Both the position numbers and the translations under genes were made by a program. A stretch of DNA of 64,000 nt from Pseudomonas berkeleyensis (lineage in GTDB: Bacteria > Pseudomonadota > Gammaproteobacteria > Pseudomonadales > Pseudomonadaceae). The notes under the pieces were generated by a model, which did no database searches, was not told the DNA's origin, and saw only the letters and a list, made by a program, of their open reading frames with translations. Position 1 is the first letter of the stretch, and every line of letters begins with the position of its first letter. Of the stretch, positions 1-22,080 are shown piece by piece. The stretch covers positions 2,046,001-2,110,000 of the forward strand of contig NZ_CP059139.1 in NCBI RefSeq assembly GCF_014109765.1, written 5' to 3'.

Positions 1-127
1 TCCCTGGTGCAGTGGCGACGTGCTGATGCTCGACAACATGCTGACTGCCCATGCTCGCGCGCCTTTCAGTGGCCCGCGCAAGGTCATCGTTGCCATGGCG
101 CAAGGCCATGGCCTGGATCTGCTCTGA
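1..127 (+). CDS. SyrP-like aspartate beta-hydroxylase, C-terminal end only
   Basis: Only the last 41 codons are inside the window, read from base 2 to the TGA at 125-127. The visible part contains GDVLMLDNMLTAHARAPF followed by GPRK, the usual C-terminal block of TauD/SyrP-family Fe(II)/2-oxoglutarate dioxygenases; the His of the AHAR motif is the distal iron ligand. SyrP-type enzymes hydroxylate the beta carbon of aspartate held on an NRPS carrier domain. The next gene downstream contains a module whose pocket residues match aspartate, so a role in making beta-hydroxyaspartate is a strong inference. The enzyme appears to be stand-alone, since it ends 63 bases before the NRPS start. The N-terminal HxD motif lies outside the window and could not be checked. 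Confidence 0.8.
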   Translation, partial: PWCSGDVLMLDNMLTAHARAPFSGPRKVIVAMAQGHGLDLL

Positions 128-190
128 GCCCCCGAATATTCCATTTCACACGGCGGGTGCAGTGCACCCATCGCGATTCAAGGTGATGCC

Positions 191-3100
191 ATGAATGATC
201 GTTACGATGCTGCCACCAACCTGGTCGAGGCGCTCGTCCAGCGTGCCGCTGAAACGCCGCGCGATATCGCCCTGCGCTTCATTGCCGAAGGGGTGGACGA
301 AGCGCTGACTTACCGAGCGCTGGACGAGCGCGCTCGGGATCTGGCCGTCTGGTTGCTGCAGCATGGCCAACCCGGTGATCGCGCCGTTTTGCTGATGCAC
401 AGCAGTGTGGAATACGTGGTTTCCTTCTTTGCCTGCCTGTATGCCGGCATCATCGCGGTGCCGGCATATCCGCCTGAGTCGGTCAGGCCACAGCACCTGG
501 CGCGTTTGCAGGCCATTCTCGGCGACGCTGAACCGAGCCTGGTGCTTACCGATTCCAGCCTGTTGGAAGCCCTGCGTCCTGCCTGTCAGGGTGTCGGTGG
601 TGCCGCGTTGCAACTGCTCGCCGTTGACCATACGCCAGCTGGCCTGGGGTTGGCCTGGCGCATGCCGGAGTTGAGCGATGCGCATATCGCCTTCCTGCAA
701 TACACCTCGGGTTCCACCTCGACACCCAAGGGCGTGCAGGTCAGCCATGGCAACCTGCTGGCCAACGAGCGGCTGATCCGCCATGGTCTGGGTATCGGTG
801 CCGATGACGTGATGGTCAGTTGGCTGCCACTGTTTCACGACATGGGTTTGATTGGCGGTCTTTTGCAGCCGATCTACAGCGGCATTCCCTGCGTGCTGAT
901 GTCGCCGCGCTATTTCCTCGAGCGTCCGCGCCGCTGGCTGGAGGCTATCTCCCGTTACGGCGGTACGGTCAGTGGCGGCCCGGATTTCGCCTATCGGCTG
1001 TGCTGTGAACGTATCGGCGAGACAGCCATGGAGGGGCTCGATCTGAGTCGCTGGCGTCTGGCGTTCTCCGGCTCCGAGCCGATTCGCCCTGACACCCTGG
1101 AGCGCTTCGCTGCCACCTTCGCGCCGGTCGGGTTCGATGCCGACGCACTCTATGCCTCCTACGGCCTCGCCGAGGCGACGCTGTTCGTTGCCGGTGGTCA
1201 GCGCGGCAAGGGTATCGGTTTGCTGGAGGTGGATCCGACGGCACTGGCCAGTAACCTGGGGCGCCCTGGCCGCGGCACTTTGTTGGTCAGTTGCGGGCAC
1301 CTGCAGCCTGAGCATGAGGTGCAACTGGTCGATCCGCACAGTGGCGCAGCGCTGGGGCCAGGACAGGTTGGCGAGATCTGGAGCAGTGGCCCCAGCGTTG
1401 CGTTGGGCTACTGGCGTAACCCCGAGGCCAGTGCGCGGGCCTTCGTCGAGCGCGATGGTCGCACCTGGCTGCGTACCGGCGACCTGGGCTTCCTGCATAA
1501 CGATGAGCTGTACGTCACCGGGCGGCTCAAGGACATGATCATCGTGCGTGGCCAGAACCTCTATCCACAGGATCTGGAGCGCTGCGTCGAAGAAGAAGTG
1601 GACGTGGTGCGCAAGGGCCGCATTTCTGCATTCGCCGTGGAGCACAACGGGCGCGAGGGCATCGGTATCGCCGCCGAGATCGGCCGCAGCGTGCGCAAGT
1701 TGATACCGGCGGCGGCGCTGATCAAGGCCATCTCGGCGGCCGTGGCCGACAGCTTCCAGGAGGCGCCGTTGTTGGTGGCACTGTTGGAACCGGGCGCGTT
1801 GCCGAAGACCTCCAGCGGCAAGCTGCAGCGCTCTGCATGTCGCCAGCAATTGGCCGACGGCACCCTGGCGGCTTACGCGGTGCAGCGTGCCGGGCAACTG
1901 CTGGAAGGGGATCAGGTGAGCACTGCTCGGCTGAGTGAGGCAGAGCAGGCCATGGCCGCCCTCTGGTGTGAGGTGCTGCAGGTGGAGGCGGTCGAACGTG
2001 ACGACCACTTCTTCGTGCTCGGTGGGGATTCGGTGCGGGCGACCCAGTTGCTGGCACGCCTGCGTGAGCGCCATGGCCGGGCAGTCGAACCGCGCCTGCT
2101 GTTCGAGGCGCCGGTGCTGGGCGCCTTCGTCGCCGCGCTGGCCAGCCATGTCGCAGCCGCACCGGCCTGCGCCGAAGTGCCCTGTCTGGATCGCCATGGC
2201 TCGTTGCCGCTGTCGCCGGCCCAGCGCCGTCTTTGGTTCCTCTGGAAGCTGGAGCCGCACAGCCCGCTGTACCACATCGCCGGTGGCCTGACGTTGCGCG
2301 GTGAGCTGAATGTCGACGCCGTGCAACAGGCATTCGTCGATCTACAACTGCGTCACGAGACGCTGCGCAGTCGTTTCGTCGAGGAGGGCGATGGCGAGGT
2401 GCGCCTGCACCTGGCCGGCGTCGCGCCGGTGCCGTTCAGCCAGATCGATTTGAGTGGCCAGCCGAGCGCTGCTGAGGGCGATGCGCTGCAGTTCGCCGGC
2501 GAACCCTTCGACCTGGCCCGCGGCCCGTTGCTGCGCCTGCGTCTGCAGCGCCTGGGCGAAGGCCGTCAGACGCTGCTGTTGTGCGTGCACCACATCATCG
2601 CCGATGGCGCCTCGCTGAACCTGCTGCTGGAGGAATTCGCGGCGTGCTATGCGGCGCGTCTGCAAGGTCAGGCCGCGCAGCTGTCGCAACTGAGCCATCA
2701 GTACATCGATATCGCCGCCGCTCAACAGCAGAGGCTGGACAGCGGGGCGAGCGCCCGTCTGCTGCAGTGGTGGCGCGCACGCTTGGGTGAAGAGCACCCG
2801 CCGCTGGAGCTGCCTTACGCTCTGAACGAGACGGCAGGGCCAGGTGGGCGACGTGCTGCGTTTATCGAACAGCATCTCGACGATGACTTGAGTGGCGAGT
2901 TGCGGCGCCTGGCACAGCAGCACGGCGTGACCCTGGCCATGCTGCTGCTGGCCGCTTTCAACCTGTTGTTGCAGCGCTTTACCGGCCAGCAGGATCTGCG
3001 CATCGGTCTTACCCAGGCCGGGCGTGAACAGCTCGCCAGCGAGCGCCTGGTAGGGTTCTTCGTCAACCTGCTGGTGTTGCGCAGTGACCTGTCGGCCAAC

Positions 3101-6100
3101 CCGAGCCTGAGCGCACTGTTGTGCCAGGTGCGCGATGGGTTGCTGGATGCCCAGGCGCATCAGGATCTGCCGTTCGAACAACTGGTGCAGGCGTTGCAGC
3201 CCGAACGCGGCCACGGCCGCCATCCGCTGTGCCAGGTGGCGTTCGACCATCAGGTGCGAGAGGAGGTGGTGTTGCAGGGGCTGAACGTGGAAGGCCTGCG
3301 TCAGATCGACCTGGAAACCCCCTTCGACCTGGTGTTGCGTGTGCGCGAGAGTCGGGCAGGTATCGAACTGAGTTTCTGTTATGCCGCCGAACGCTATTGC
3401 GCTACTGGCATGGCGCGCATGGCCGAGCAGTTCCTCGCGCTGCTGCGGGCACTGCCGACGCAACCGGCGGACGCGCCGCTGGAGACGCGTGCCTGGCTCG
3501 ACGAGGCGCTGTGGCGCCGCGCAGAGCCAGCCAGCACTGAGGCTTTCGAGCCGCTGGCGGCGCGCATCGCGGTGCAGGCTGCCGCCCAGCCCGAGGCCAT
3601 CGCAGTGCTGGATGAGCAGCGTAGCCTGCGCTTCGCCGAGCTGGATGCGCGCGCCAACCGTCTGGCTCAGGCGCTGGTGGCGGCGGGGGTCGGCCCCGAG
3701 GCGCGGGTTGGCGTGGCCCTGCCGCGCGGCGTGGACATTCCGCTGGCTCTGCTGGCCGTTATGAAGGCGGGCGGCGCCTATGTGCCGCTGGATGTGGATC
3801 ATCCCCGCGAGCGCCTGGCCTGGCTGATCGAGGATGCCGGCATCGGCTGGTTGATCAGTCAGTCCACGTTGGCCGAGAACTTGCCGATTGGCGATTCTGT
3901 GCAGCGTCTGGATCTCGACCGTTTCGATGATGCCGCCTGGCCGGCGCAATGCCCGACTTCCCATGTTCATCCGGCCAACCTGGCCTACCTGATCTACACC
4001 TCCGGCTCCACTGGCCAGCCCAAGGGCGTTGCCGTGGCGCATGGCGAGATCGCCGCGCACTGTCGCGCCATCGGCGAGCGCTATGCGATGCAGCCGAGCG
4101 ACCGCGAGCTGATCTTCATGTCGTTCGCCTTCGACGGTGCCCATGAGCGTTGGCTCACCGCGCTGAGCCACGGCGCCAGTCTGCTGATTCGCGGTGCTGC
4201 GTTGTGGACGCCGGAGCAGACCCTGGAACGCCTTAAGCAGCACCAGGTGACGGTTGCCGCCTTCCCGCCGGCCTTCCTGCAGCAATTGGCCGAGCAGGCG
4301 GCGCGCCTCGGTCATGCGCCGAGCATGCGCATCTACTGCTTCGGTGGTGACGCGGTGCCGGAAGCGGCATTCGAGCTGGCACGGCGCAGCCTCAAGGCGG
4401 AGCACCTGATCAATGGCTATGGGCCGACCGAAACCGTGGTCACGCCCCTGCTGTGGAAGGCCGATGCGGCCAGCCGTTGTGGCGCCGCTTATGCGCCCAT
4501 CGGCGAGGCCGTGGGTGCTCGCGATCTGTACGTGCTCGACGAGCATCTGCAGCCGCTGCCGCGCGGTGTGGCCGGTGAGCTGTACATCGGCGGCGAGCTG
4601 TTGGCGCGTGGTTATCATCAACGTCCCGGCATGACCGCCGAGCGTTTCGTCGCCGACCCCTTCGGCATGGCGGGTGGCCGTCTCTACCGTACCGGCGACC
4701 GTGTGCGCTGGCGTGAAGATGGCGCATTCGATTACCTCGGGCGCGTCGATCAGCAAGTCAAAATTCGCGGCTTCCGCATCGAGCCGGGCGAGATCGAAGC
4801 ACGCTTGCGCATGCTCGATGGGGTCAGCGAAGCGGCGGTGATCTGTCGCGATGGCGCAGCGGGGCGCCGGCTGGTGGCCTACGTGGCGCCACTGCAGGCG
4901 ACCGAGGCGCTGAAGGCGGCGCTGCGCGAGCAACTGCCCGAGTACATGGTGCCCACGCAGATCATCGCGCTGGCGCAGCTGCCGCTGAACGTCAATGGCA
5001 AGATCGACCGCAAGGCCCTGCCCGACGTGGCGGAAGTCAATGACAATTACACTGCGCCGCGCGAGGGCCTGGAAAGCCAGCTCGCCGCGCTCTGGGCCGA
5101 GTTGCTCGAGCTGCCGCGTGTCGGTCGCGAGGATGATTTCTTCGAACTCGGGGGGCATTCGCTGTTGGCGACCCGGTTGGTCTCGCGGATACGCCAACGC
5201 CTCGCCGTCGAGTGTCCGTTGCCGATGATCTTCGAGGCCTCGCGGCTGGATGCCTTCGCCGCCCGTGTGGCGGCGCTCGGTGCCCCCGACAGCCGCCCGC
5301 CACTGCGCAGCGTGCCGCGTGATGGCGCGCTGGCGCTGTCCCCGGCGCAGGCGCGCCTGTGGTTCTTCTGGCAGATGGAGCCGCACAGTGCCGCCTACAA
5401 TGTCCCCGGTGCCCTGCGCCTGCGCGGCGCGCTGGACGAAGCCGCGCTGCGCCAGGCATTCGTTGCGCTGATGGCGCGTCACGAGACCCTGCGCACCACC
5501 TTCGACGAGCGCGACGGCGAGCCGTGCCAGGTCATCCATGCGCGGATGGAACTGCCCATGGTGCGTCTGGATCTGTCCGCCCACGGTGATGCCGAGGCTC
5601 AGGCCCATCGCCTGGCCGAAGAGGAGGCCGGACGCCCGTTCGACCTGCGCGACGGCCCGCTGTTGCGCCTGACGCTGTTGCGTCTGGCCGCAGAGGATCA
5701 TGTGCTGCTGCTGACCCTGCACCATATCGCCTCCGATGGCTGGTCGATCCGTGTGCTGATGGATGAGTTCGCCGCGCTGTACAGTGCCGCGCTGGCGGGC
5801 AACCAGGCCGCGCTGCCGGCGCTGCCGGTGCAGTACGCCGACTACGCCCAGTGGCAACGCAGCCTGCTCGCCGGTGGCGAGGGCGAGCGACAGTTTGCCT
5901 GGTGGGTGCAGCAACTGGGGCGGGACAATCCGCGTCTCGATCTGGCATGCGACCGTCCACGTCCGGCGCAGCAGAGCTACCGCGGCGGCAGTCTCGGCTT
6001 CGAGCTGGACGCGGCGCTGAGCGACCGCCTCAGAGCATTGGCGCGTAGCCAGGACGTCACTCTGTTCATGTTGTTGCTGGGCGCTTATGGCGTCTTGCTG

Positions 6101-9100
6101 CGCAGTTGCAGCGGCCAGAGCGATCTGCGTATCGCGGTGCCGGTCGCCAACCGCCAGCAACTGGAAACCGAAGGGCTGATCGGCTTCTTCGTCAACACCC
6201 TGGTCTATCCCTGCCAGGTCGACGCGCAGGCTTCCTTCAGCGATCTGCTGGCCGCGCTCAAGCCGCTGGCGCTCGGTGCCCAGGCGCATCAGGACGTGCC
6301 TTTCGAGCAACTGGTCGAGGCGCTGCAGCCGGAGCGTAGCCTGGCCTGGAACCCGCTGGCACAGGTCAAATTCAACTTCGGTTTCGACGTCAGCCGCCTG
6401 CCGGATGCCGGCCCGCTGAAGCTGCAGCTGTTCAGCGAGCAGCAGTACGGTGCGCGTTTCGATCTGGCCCTGGACATGGCCGAGGCCAGCGAGGATGGCC
6501 ATCTGCGCGGCAGCTTCGTTTTCGCCCAGGATCTGTTCGATGCCAGCACGGTGGCGCGCATCGTCGCCACCTTCACCTGGCAACTGGAACAACTCTGTGC
6601 CCGGCCATTCGAGCCACTCAAGCAACTGGCACTGGCTCCAGCCGACCTGCGTTCGGAGCTGGCTGGCGAGCGCCGTCCATGGCCGGCTGCCGATGTGCTG
6701 CAACTGTTCAACCGGCAGTGCGCGGCACGTCCGGATGAAATGGCGGTCGAGGCCTGGGATGGCCAATACCGCTATGCCGAGCTGGATGCGGCGGCCAACC
6801 GTCTGGCCAACGCCTTGCGCGCTCAGGGTATTGGTGCGGGTGAGCGCGTCGCGCTATGCCAGGCGCGCGGCGCACGCTGGCTGCTTATGCTGCTGGGGGT
6901 ACTGAAGTCTGGCGCTGCCTACGTGGCGCTCGACCCGGCATTGCCGAGCGCGCGTCTGCAGCAACTGCTGGCCGAGAGTGGCGCGCGCTGCGTGCTGGTG
7001 AGCGAGCGCGAAACCGCTGTGCTGTTCCCGGATCAGGCATTGCGGGTCGAGGCTAGCGGGCCGCTGGACTGTGCGGCGCAGGCGCCTGCCGTGGTGATCG
7101 ATCCGACCAGCCCGGCCTATGTGATCTTCACTTCCGGCTCCAGTGGTCAGCCCAAAGGCGTGGTGGTCAGCCACGGCGCCCTGGCCAACTACGTGCAGGG
7201 CGTGCTGACCCGCTTGGACAGCCGGCCCGGTGAGGGCTGGGCGATGGTGTCGTCTGTGGCGGCGGATCTCGGCAATACCAGCCTGTTCGGCGCGCTGTGC
7301 AGTGGCGGGCGGCTTTGCCTGGCCAGTGCCGAGGAGGTGGCCGATGCCGAGCGTTTCGCCGCCTTCATCCAGACGCGTGCCGTGGCCGTGCTGAAGATCG
7401 TGCCCAGCCATCTCAGTGGCCTGCTGGCTGCCGCGCCACAACCTGCCGAGGTATTGCCGTCGCGTCTGCTGGTGCTCGGTGGCGAAGCCTGCGGGGCACC
7501 GCTGCTGGCGCACGTGCGTGAGTTGGCCCAGGGTTTGCGGGTGGTCAACCACTATGGCCCGAGCGAAACCACGGTGGGCGTGCTGACCCATGAATGGCGC
7601 CTCGGCGATGCCCTGCCGCCGGGCAATCTGGCCATCGGCCGGGCGCTGCCCAATATCCGCGTGCGGGTGGTCGACGAGCAACTCGTCAGTCTGCCGCTTG
7701 GCGTGCCGGGTGAGTTGCTGATCGCCGGTGCCGGCCTGGCCGACGGCTATCTCGGCCAGCCGCAACTGACGGCGGAGCGTTTCATCCTGCTCGAGGGTGA
7801 GCGCTATTACCGCAGTGGCGACCGCGTGCGCCTGCGTGCCGATGGTGAGATCGAATTCCTCGGTCGCCTCGACGAGCAGGTAAAGATCCGCGGTTATCGG
7901 GTGGAGCCGGCCGAGCTGGCGCAGGTGCTCAAGCGTCTGCCAGGTGTACTCGATGCCCTGGTGCTCGCCGAGCGCGAAGGCGATGGCCCGATGCGCCTGC
8001 TGGCCTGGTGCGTGGCCGATGGCGAGGCCGAAGCGCTGCGCCAGGCGCTGGCCGCCCAGGTGCCGGACTACCTGCTGCCGGCGCACCTGATGCTGCTGCC
8101 AGCCTTGCCGGTGACGGCCAATGGCAAGGTCGATCGCCAGGCCCTGCCGCGCCCGGACGTGGCTGCCAAGCCGCGCGAGGAGGCGCCGCTGAGCGAGCTG
8201 GAAAGCCAGTTGGCGGCGATCTGGCAGGCCGTGCTCAAGGTCGAGCGGGTAGGCGCCGAGGACAACTTCTTCGAGCTGGGTGGCGATTCCATCCTCAGCC
8301 TGCAGATCATTGCACGCATTCGCAAACTGGGTTTCAAGCTCAGTCCCAAGCAGTTGTTCGAGCGCCAGACCGTGCGCCAACTGGCGCAGTGGCTGCAAAC
8401 ACGCGAGGTGCCGGCAGTTGCCACGGCACCGGCCATCATCAACGCACCGCTCGACAGCGGTGCGCCGCTGGCCCCGGTGCAAGCGCGCTTCTTCGAGCGT
8501 GTACCGGCTGCCCTGCGCAACCACTGGAACCAGGCGATCCTGCTGGAGGCCTGCGAGCCATTGGATCTCACCGCGCTGGAACGTGCGCTGCATGCCTTGC
8601 TGCAATGCCACCCGGCGTTGCGCCTGCGTCTGGAAGGCGAGCAGGCGCGTCTGCGTATCGCGGAGATGGGCGCACTCGACCTGACGCTGCTCTGGCGCCG
8701 TCATGCCGCTGATCGGCATACGCTCGAGCGCCTGTGCGACGAAGCCCAGCGCAGCCTGGATCTGCGTCACGGCCCATTGCTGCGGGCCATGCATGTCAGT
8801 CTGGACGAGGGCGGTGAGCGTTTGTTGCTGGTGATCCATCACCTGGCAGTGGATGGCGTCTCCTGGCGGGTGCTGCTGGACGATCTGCACGCTGCCTATG
8901 GCGCCATCCGCGCAGGTCAGCCTGCCGTGTTGCCGGCCGAAGGCGACCCGCATGCCATCTGGGCTGCCCGTCAGCAGGCGTTGGCGACGAGCCCGGCACT
9001 GGCTGCTGAACTGCCGTACTGGCTGGCGCAACTGGCCGATGCTCCGGCGATTCCCCAGGCAGATCGCCACGCAGCGGCCACCTGGCGCGAGGCACGGCAG

Positions 9101-12100
9101 CGCCACATTGCTCTGGAGCGCGACGCTACCGCCGAACTGCTCGGCCCGATGCTGGCGGCGCAACGTCTGCGTATCAATGACCTGCTGCTGGCGGCGGTTG
9201 GCCGCGCCCTGTGCCACTGGACGGGGAGCGAGGAGGCCCTGCTGGAAGTTGAGGGCCATGGTCGCGATGCCTTCGATGAGGGCGAACCGCTGGAGCTGTC
9301 GCGCAGCGTTGGCTGGTTCACCAGCCTTTATCCGCTGCGTCTGCGCCCGACCGGCGAACCGGGTGCGGCATTGCGCGCGGTCAAGGAAAGCATTCGTGAT
9401 GTGCCGCGTGCCGGCATCGGCTACGGCGTGCTGCGCTACCTGAGCGAGCATGGCCAGACGCTGCAAGCAGCGGGGCAGGCGCGTGTCACCTTCAACTACC
9501 TGGGGCAGTTCGACCAGCAATTCACCGGTGATTCCGTACTGCGCCCGGCCAGCGAGTCGGCTGGCCATAGCCAGCCGGAGAATGCTCCGCTGGGCAACTG
9601 GCTGGTGATCAATGGCCGCATCTTGGGCGGACGTCTGGAGCTGGAGCTGACCTATAGCCAGGCCATGTTCCCGGCCGAGGCGATCGATGCCCTGGTGCAG
9701 GGGCTGGAGCAGGCACTGCATGAGCTGCTGGCCCATGTGCGCATTGCCACGCCGCGTCTGTCGCCGAGCGACGTGCCGTTGGCGGGCGTGGATCAGGCGA
9801 CGCTGGACAGCCTCGATCTGCCGGTGGGTGAGCTGGACGATCTCTATCCGTTGTCGCCCATGCAGCAGGGACTGTTGTTCCATGCGCTCGACGTGCCGGG
9901 CTCCGGTCTTTACGTCAACCAGCTGCGGGTCGACCTGGATGGGTTGGATGCGCCGCGCTTTATCGCCGCGTGGCGGCAGGTTGTGGCGCGTCATGCCGTG
10001 CTGCGCAGCGGCTTCCTGCTTACCGAAGCGGGTGTGCCATTGCAGTTCGTGCTGCGTCATGCCGAGCTGCCGGTGCGTGAGCACGACTGGCGCTCACGGT
10101 CTGCCGAGCCCGAAGCCCTGGATGTACTGGCTGCAGCCGAACGGGCCGAAGGCTTCGACCTCGCTGTACCGCCGCTGCAGCGTCTGACCCTGGTGCGCCT
10201 GGGTGAGCGCCGCTACCACCTGCTATGGACCTGCCACCATCTGATTGCCGACGGCTGGAGCAGCGCTCGGCAAGTGGGTGAGGTGCTGGCGCTCTACCGC
10301 GGTGAAACACTGCCGGCGCAGCCTGGCCAATACCGCGACTACATCGCCTGGCTGCAGGCTCAGGATGCAGCCGCTGGCGAGCGCTTCTGGCGCGAGCGCC
10401 TGGCCGCGTTCGACGAGCCGACCCTGCTGGCGGGGGCGCTGGGGCAGGCCGCCGCAGAGCCTGCACGTGAAGTGCATGGCCGCTTGAGCGCCGAGCTGAC
10501 GCAGAGGTTGCAGCAGTTTGCCCAGGCGCAGCGTGTGACCCTCAACACCCTGCTGCAGGGGGCCTGGCTGCTGCTTCTGCAGCGTTACACCGGGCAGGTG
10601 AGACCCTGCTTCGGCGCCACTGTCGCCGGGCGTCCATCTGAGTTACCGAACGCGGAAAGTCTGCTCGGTCTGTTCATCAATACCTTGCCGATTGCCCATG
10701 AGATCCAGCCGCACTGGGCCGTTGGCGACTGGCTGCGCGATTTGCAGGCGCTCAACCTGCACGCTCGCGAGTTCGAGCACAGCCCGTTGCACGATATCCA
10801 GCGCTGGGCCGGCAAGCCGGGCCAGGCGTTGTTCGACAGCATTCTGGTGTTCGAGAACTTCCCTATGGACAGCGTGCTTGCCGGCGGCGGCGACAGCCTG
10901 CGTGTACTCGGCCAGCGCCCGGTCGAGAGCACCCATTTCGCCCTGGCCCTGGTGGCCAGCGCGGGCGAATGCCTGGATATCCGTTACGCCTACCGTGCCG
11001 ACCGCCTGGCGCCCAGCCAGGTAGAGCAGTTGCGTGAGCATTTCGAGCGTCTGCTGCTGGCCCTGGCCGAGGGTGCCGAACGCCGTCTGGGGGATCTGCC
11101 GATGCTGGCAGGCGCAGAGCGCGAGCAACTGCTGGGTGGCTGGAATGCCACCGAAGCAGTGTTCCCCGCTGACATGCAACTGCAAACCCTGCTGCAACAG
11201 CAGGCTACGCAAACCCCGGACGCCCTGGCGCTGCAGTTCGGCGCGCAGCGCCTGAACTATCGCCAGCTGCACCAGCGCGCCAACCAGCTGGCCCGCTGGC
11301 TGCGCAATCAAGGCGTAGGCCCGGACGTGCTGGTGGGCGTGGCTGCCGAGCGCAGCATCGAGCTGGTGGTGGCCTTGCTGGCCATCGTCAAGGCCGGTGG
11401 CGCCTATGTGCCGATGGATCCGGATTACCCGCACGAGCGTCTGCAGCACATGCTGGACGACAGCGGTGTGACGCTGCTGCTGACCCAGGCGCATCTACGT
11501 GATGCGTTGCCGGCCTCGAACGCTCGCACGTTCTGCCTGGACAGCGACTGGGAAGAAGTGGAGGGGCTGGAGGGGAGTGATCTGCCGATCCAAGGCAAAC
11601 CGGACAACCTGGCCTACCTGATTTACACCTCCGGTTCCACCGGCAAGCCCAAGGGTGCCGGCAACAGCCACCAGGCGTTGATCAACCGCCTGCACTGGAT
11701 GCAGAAGGAATACGGCCTGACGCCGACTGATCGCGTGCTGCAAAAGACCCCGTTCAGCTTCGATGTGTCGGTGTGGGAGTTCTTCTGGCCGTTGCTGACT
11801 GGCGCCGCGCTGGTGGTGGCCGAGCCGGGGGCTCACCGCGACCCACTGGCGTTGCGTCAGGTAATCAATGAGGGCGAGGTCAGCGTGCTGCACTTCGTGC
11901 CGTCGATGCTGCAGGCCTTCATTGCCTCCGGCGAACTGGAGCATTGCCCGTCACTCAAGCAGGTGATGTGCAGCGGCGAGGCGCTGCCCTACGAGTTGCA
12001 ACAGCAGTTCCGCCAGCGCCACAGCGCCAAATTGCACAACCTCTATGGCCCTACCGAAGCGGCCATCGATGTCAGCTACTGGGCGTGTGACGAGGAGAAC

Positions 12101-12975
12101 GAGCGACACATCGTGCCCATCGGGCGGCCCATCGACAACCTGCGCCTGTACATCCTCGACACCTGGCTGGAGCCGGTGCCGCAAGGCGTGGCGGGCGAGC
12201 TGTACATCGGCGGTGTTGGTCTGGCGCGGGGTTATCACGCGCGGCCTGGGCTGACTGCCGAGCGCTTCGTCGCCGATCCATTCGGCGAAGGCGGGCGCCT
12301 GTATCGCACCGGTGACCTGGCGCGCTGGCGGGCGGACGGTGCCATCGAATACGTCGGCCGTATCGATCATCAGGTGAAGATCCGTGGCCTGCGCATCGAA
12401 CTGGGCGAGATCGAAGCGCGTCTGCAGGCGCACCCGCAGGTGGAAGAAGCGGTGGTGGTGGCGCGTGACACGCCGCAGGGCAAGCAACTGGTGGGCTATG
12501 CCGTGGCCGGTTGCGACGGTGAAGCACTGCGCCAGGCGCTGGCCGAGCAGTTGCCGGAGTTCATGGTGCCGGCGCGCATCCTGGTGCTGGATGCGATGCC
12601 GCTGTCGCCGAATGGCAAGCTGGATCGCAAGGCCTTGCCGGCGCCGGAGTTCGGTACTTCGGCTGTGGGTTACGTGGCGCCACGCAATGATCTGGAGCGT
12701 GAGCTGGCGGCGATCTGGGCGCAGGTGCTGCAGGTCGAGCGGGTCGGTATCCACGACGACTTCTTCGAACTGGGCGGGCATTCGTTATTGCTGACTCAGG
12801 TCGGCATGACCCTGCGCAATCGCCTGGGCGTGACGCTGCCGCTGCACGCGTTGTTCGAGTTGAGTTCCATCCAGGCATTGGCCAGCCACCTGCAGGCGCA
12901 ACGTGATAGCGCGCCCTCGCAAGAGGCCGAGCTGGAGCTGATGGACGAATTGCTGGGCGAGCTGGAGAACCTCTG

Positions 12976-12976
<1 letters not shown>
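191..12976 (+). CDS. NRPS 1: FAAL-T-C-A(Orn-like)-T-C-A(Asp)-T-E-C-A(Ser)-T
   Basis: A 4261-residue siderophore peptide synthetase resembling PvdL at its N-terminus. An acyl-AMP ligase domain (about 1-575; YTSGST near 171, SSGK near 544) feeds carrier T1 (GGDS, Ser 614). C1 (HHIIADG near 800) joins the acyl group to A1 (about 1125-1610; pocket D1315...K1604 reads DGEACGGVTK, which I take as hydroxyornithine-like) with T2 Ser 1657. C2 (HH at 1844), A2 (D2359...K2646, DLTKVGHVGK, close to the Asp code) and T3 Ser 2700 are followed by an epimerase ([11 protein letters not shown] near 2883, EGHGR near 3022). C3 (HH near 3349), A3 (D3858...K4143, DVWHMSLIDK, close to the Ser code) and T4 Ser 4198 complete it. 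An AAGGTGA ribosome site lies just upstream of the ATG. The gene overlaps NRPS 2 by one base (TGATG). Domain types are clear; substrates are hand-read. Confidence 0.95.
11096..12652 (+). repeat. Copy 1 of a 1557-bp duplicated serine adenylation domain
   Basis: This stretch, covering the end of C3 and all of A3 in NRPS 1, is nearly identical to 14440-15996 in NRPS 2. The offset is 3344 bases at both ends, so there is no net insertion or deletion. Differences are mostly single silent changes. This fits recent duplication or gene conversion between two serine-activating modules. Confidence 0.85.

Positions 12977-22076
<9,100 letters not shown>

Positions 22077-22080
<4 letters not shown>

Noticed and set aside
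155..169. Short hairpin GGGTGC-AGT-GCACCC between the hydroxylase and NRPS 1
   Set aside because: Only six base pairs and no T-run. The genes are close and probably co-transcribed, so it is not a convincing terminator.
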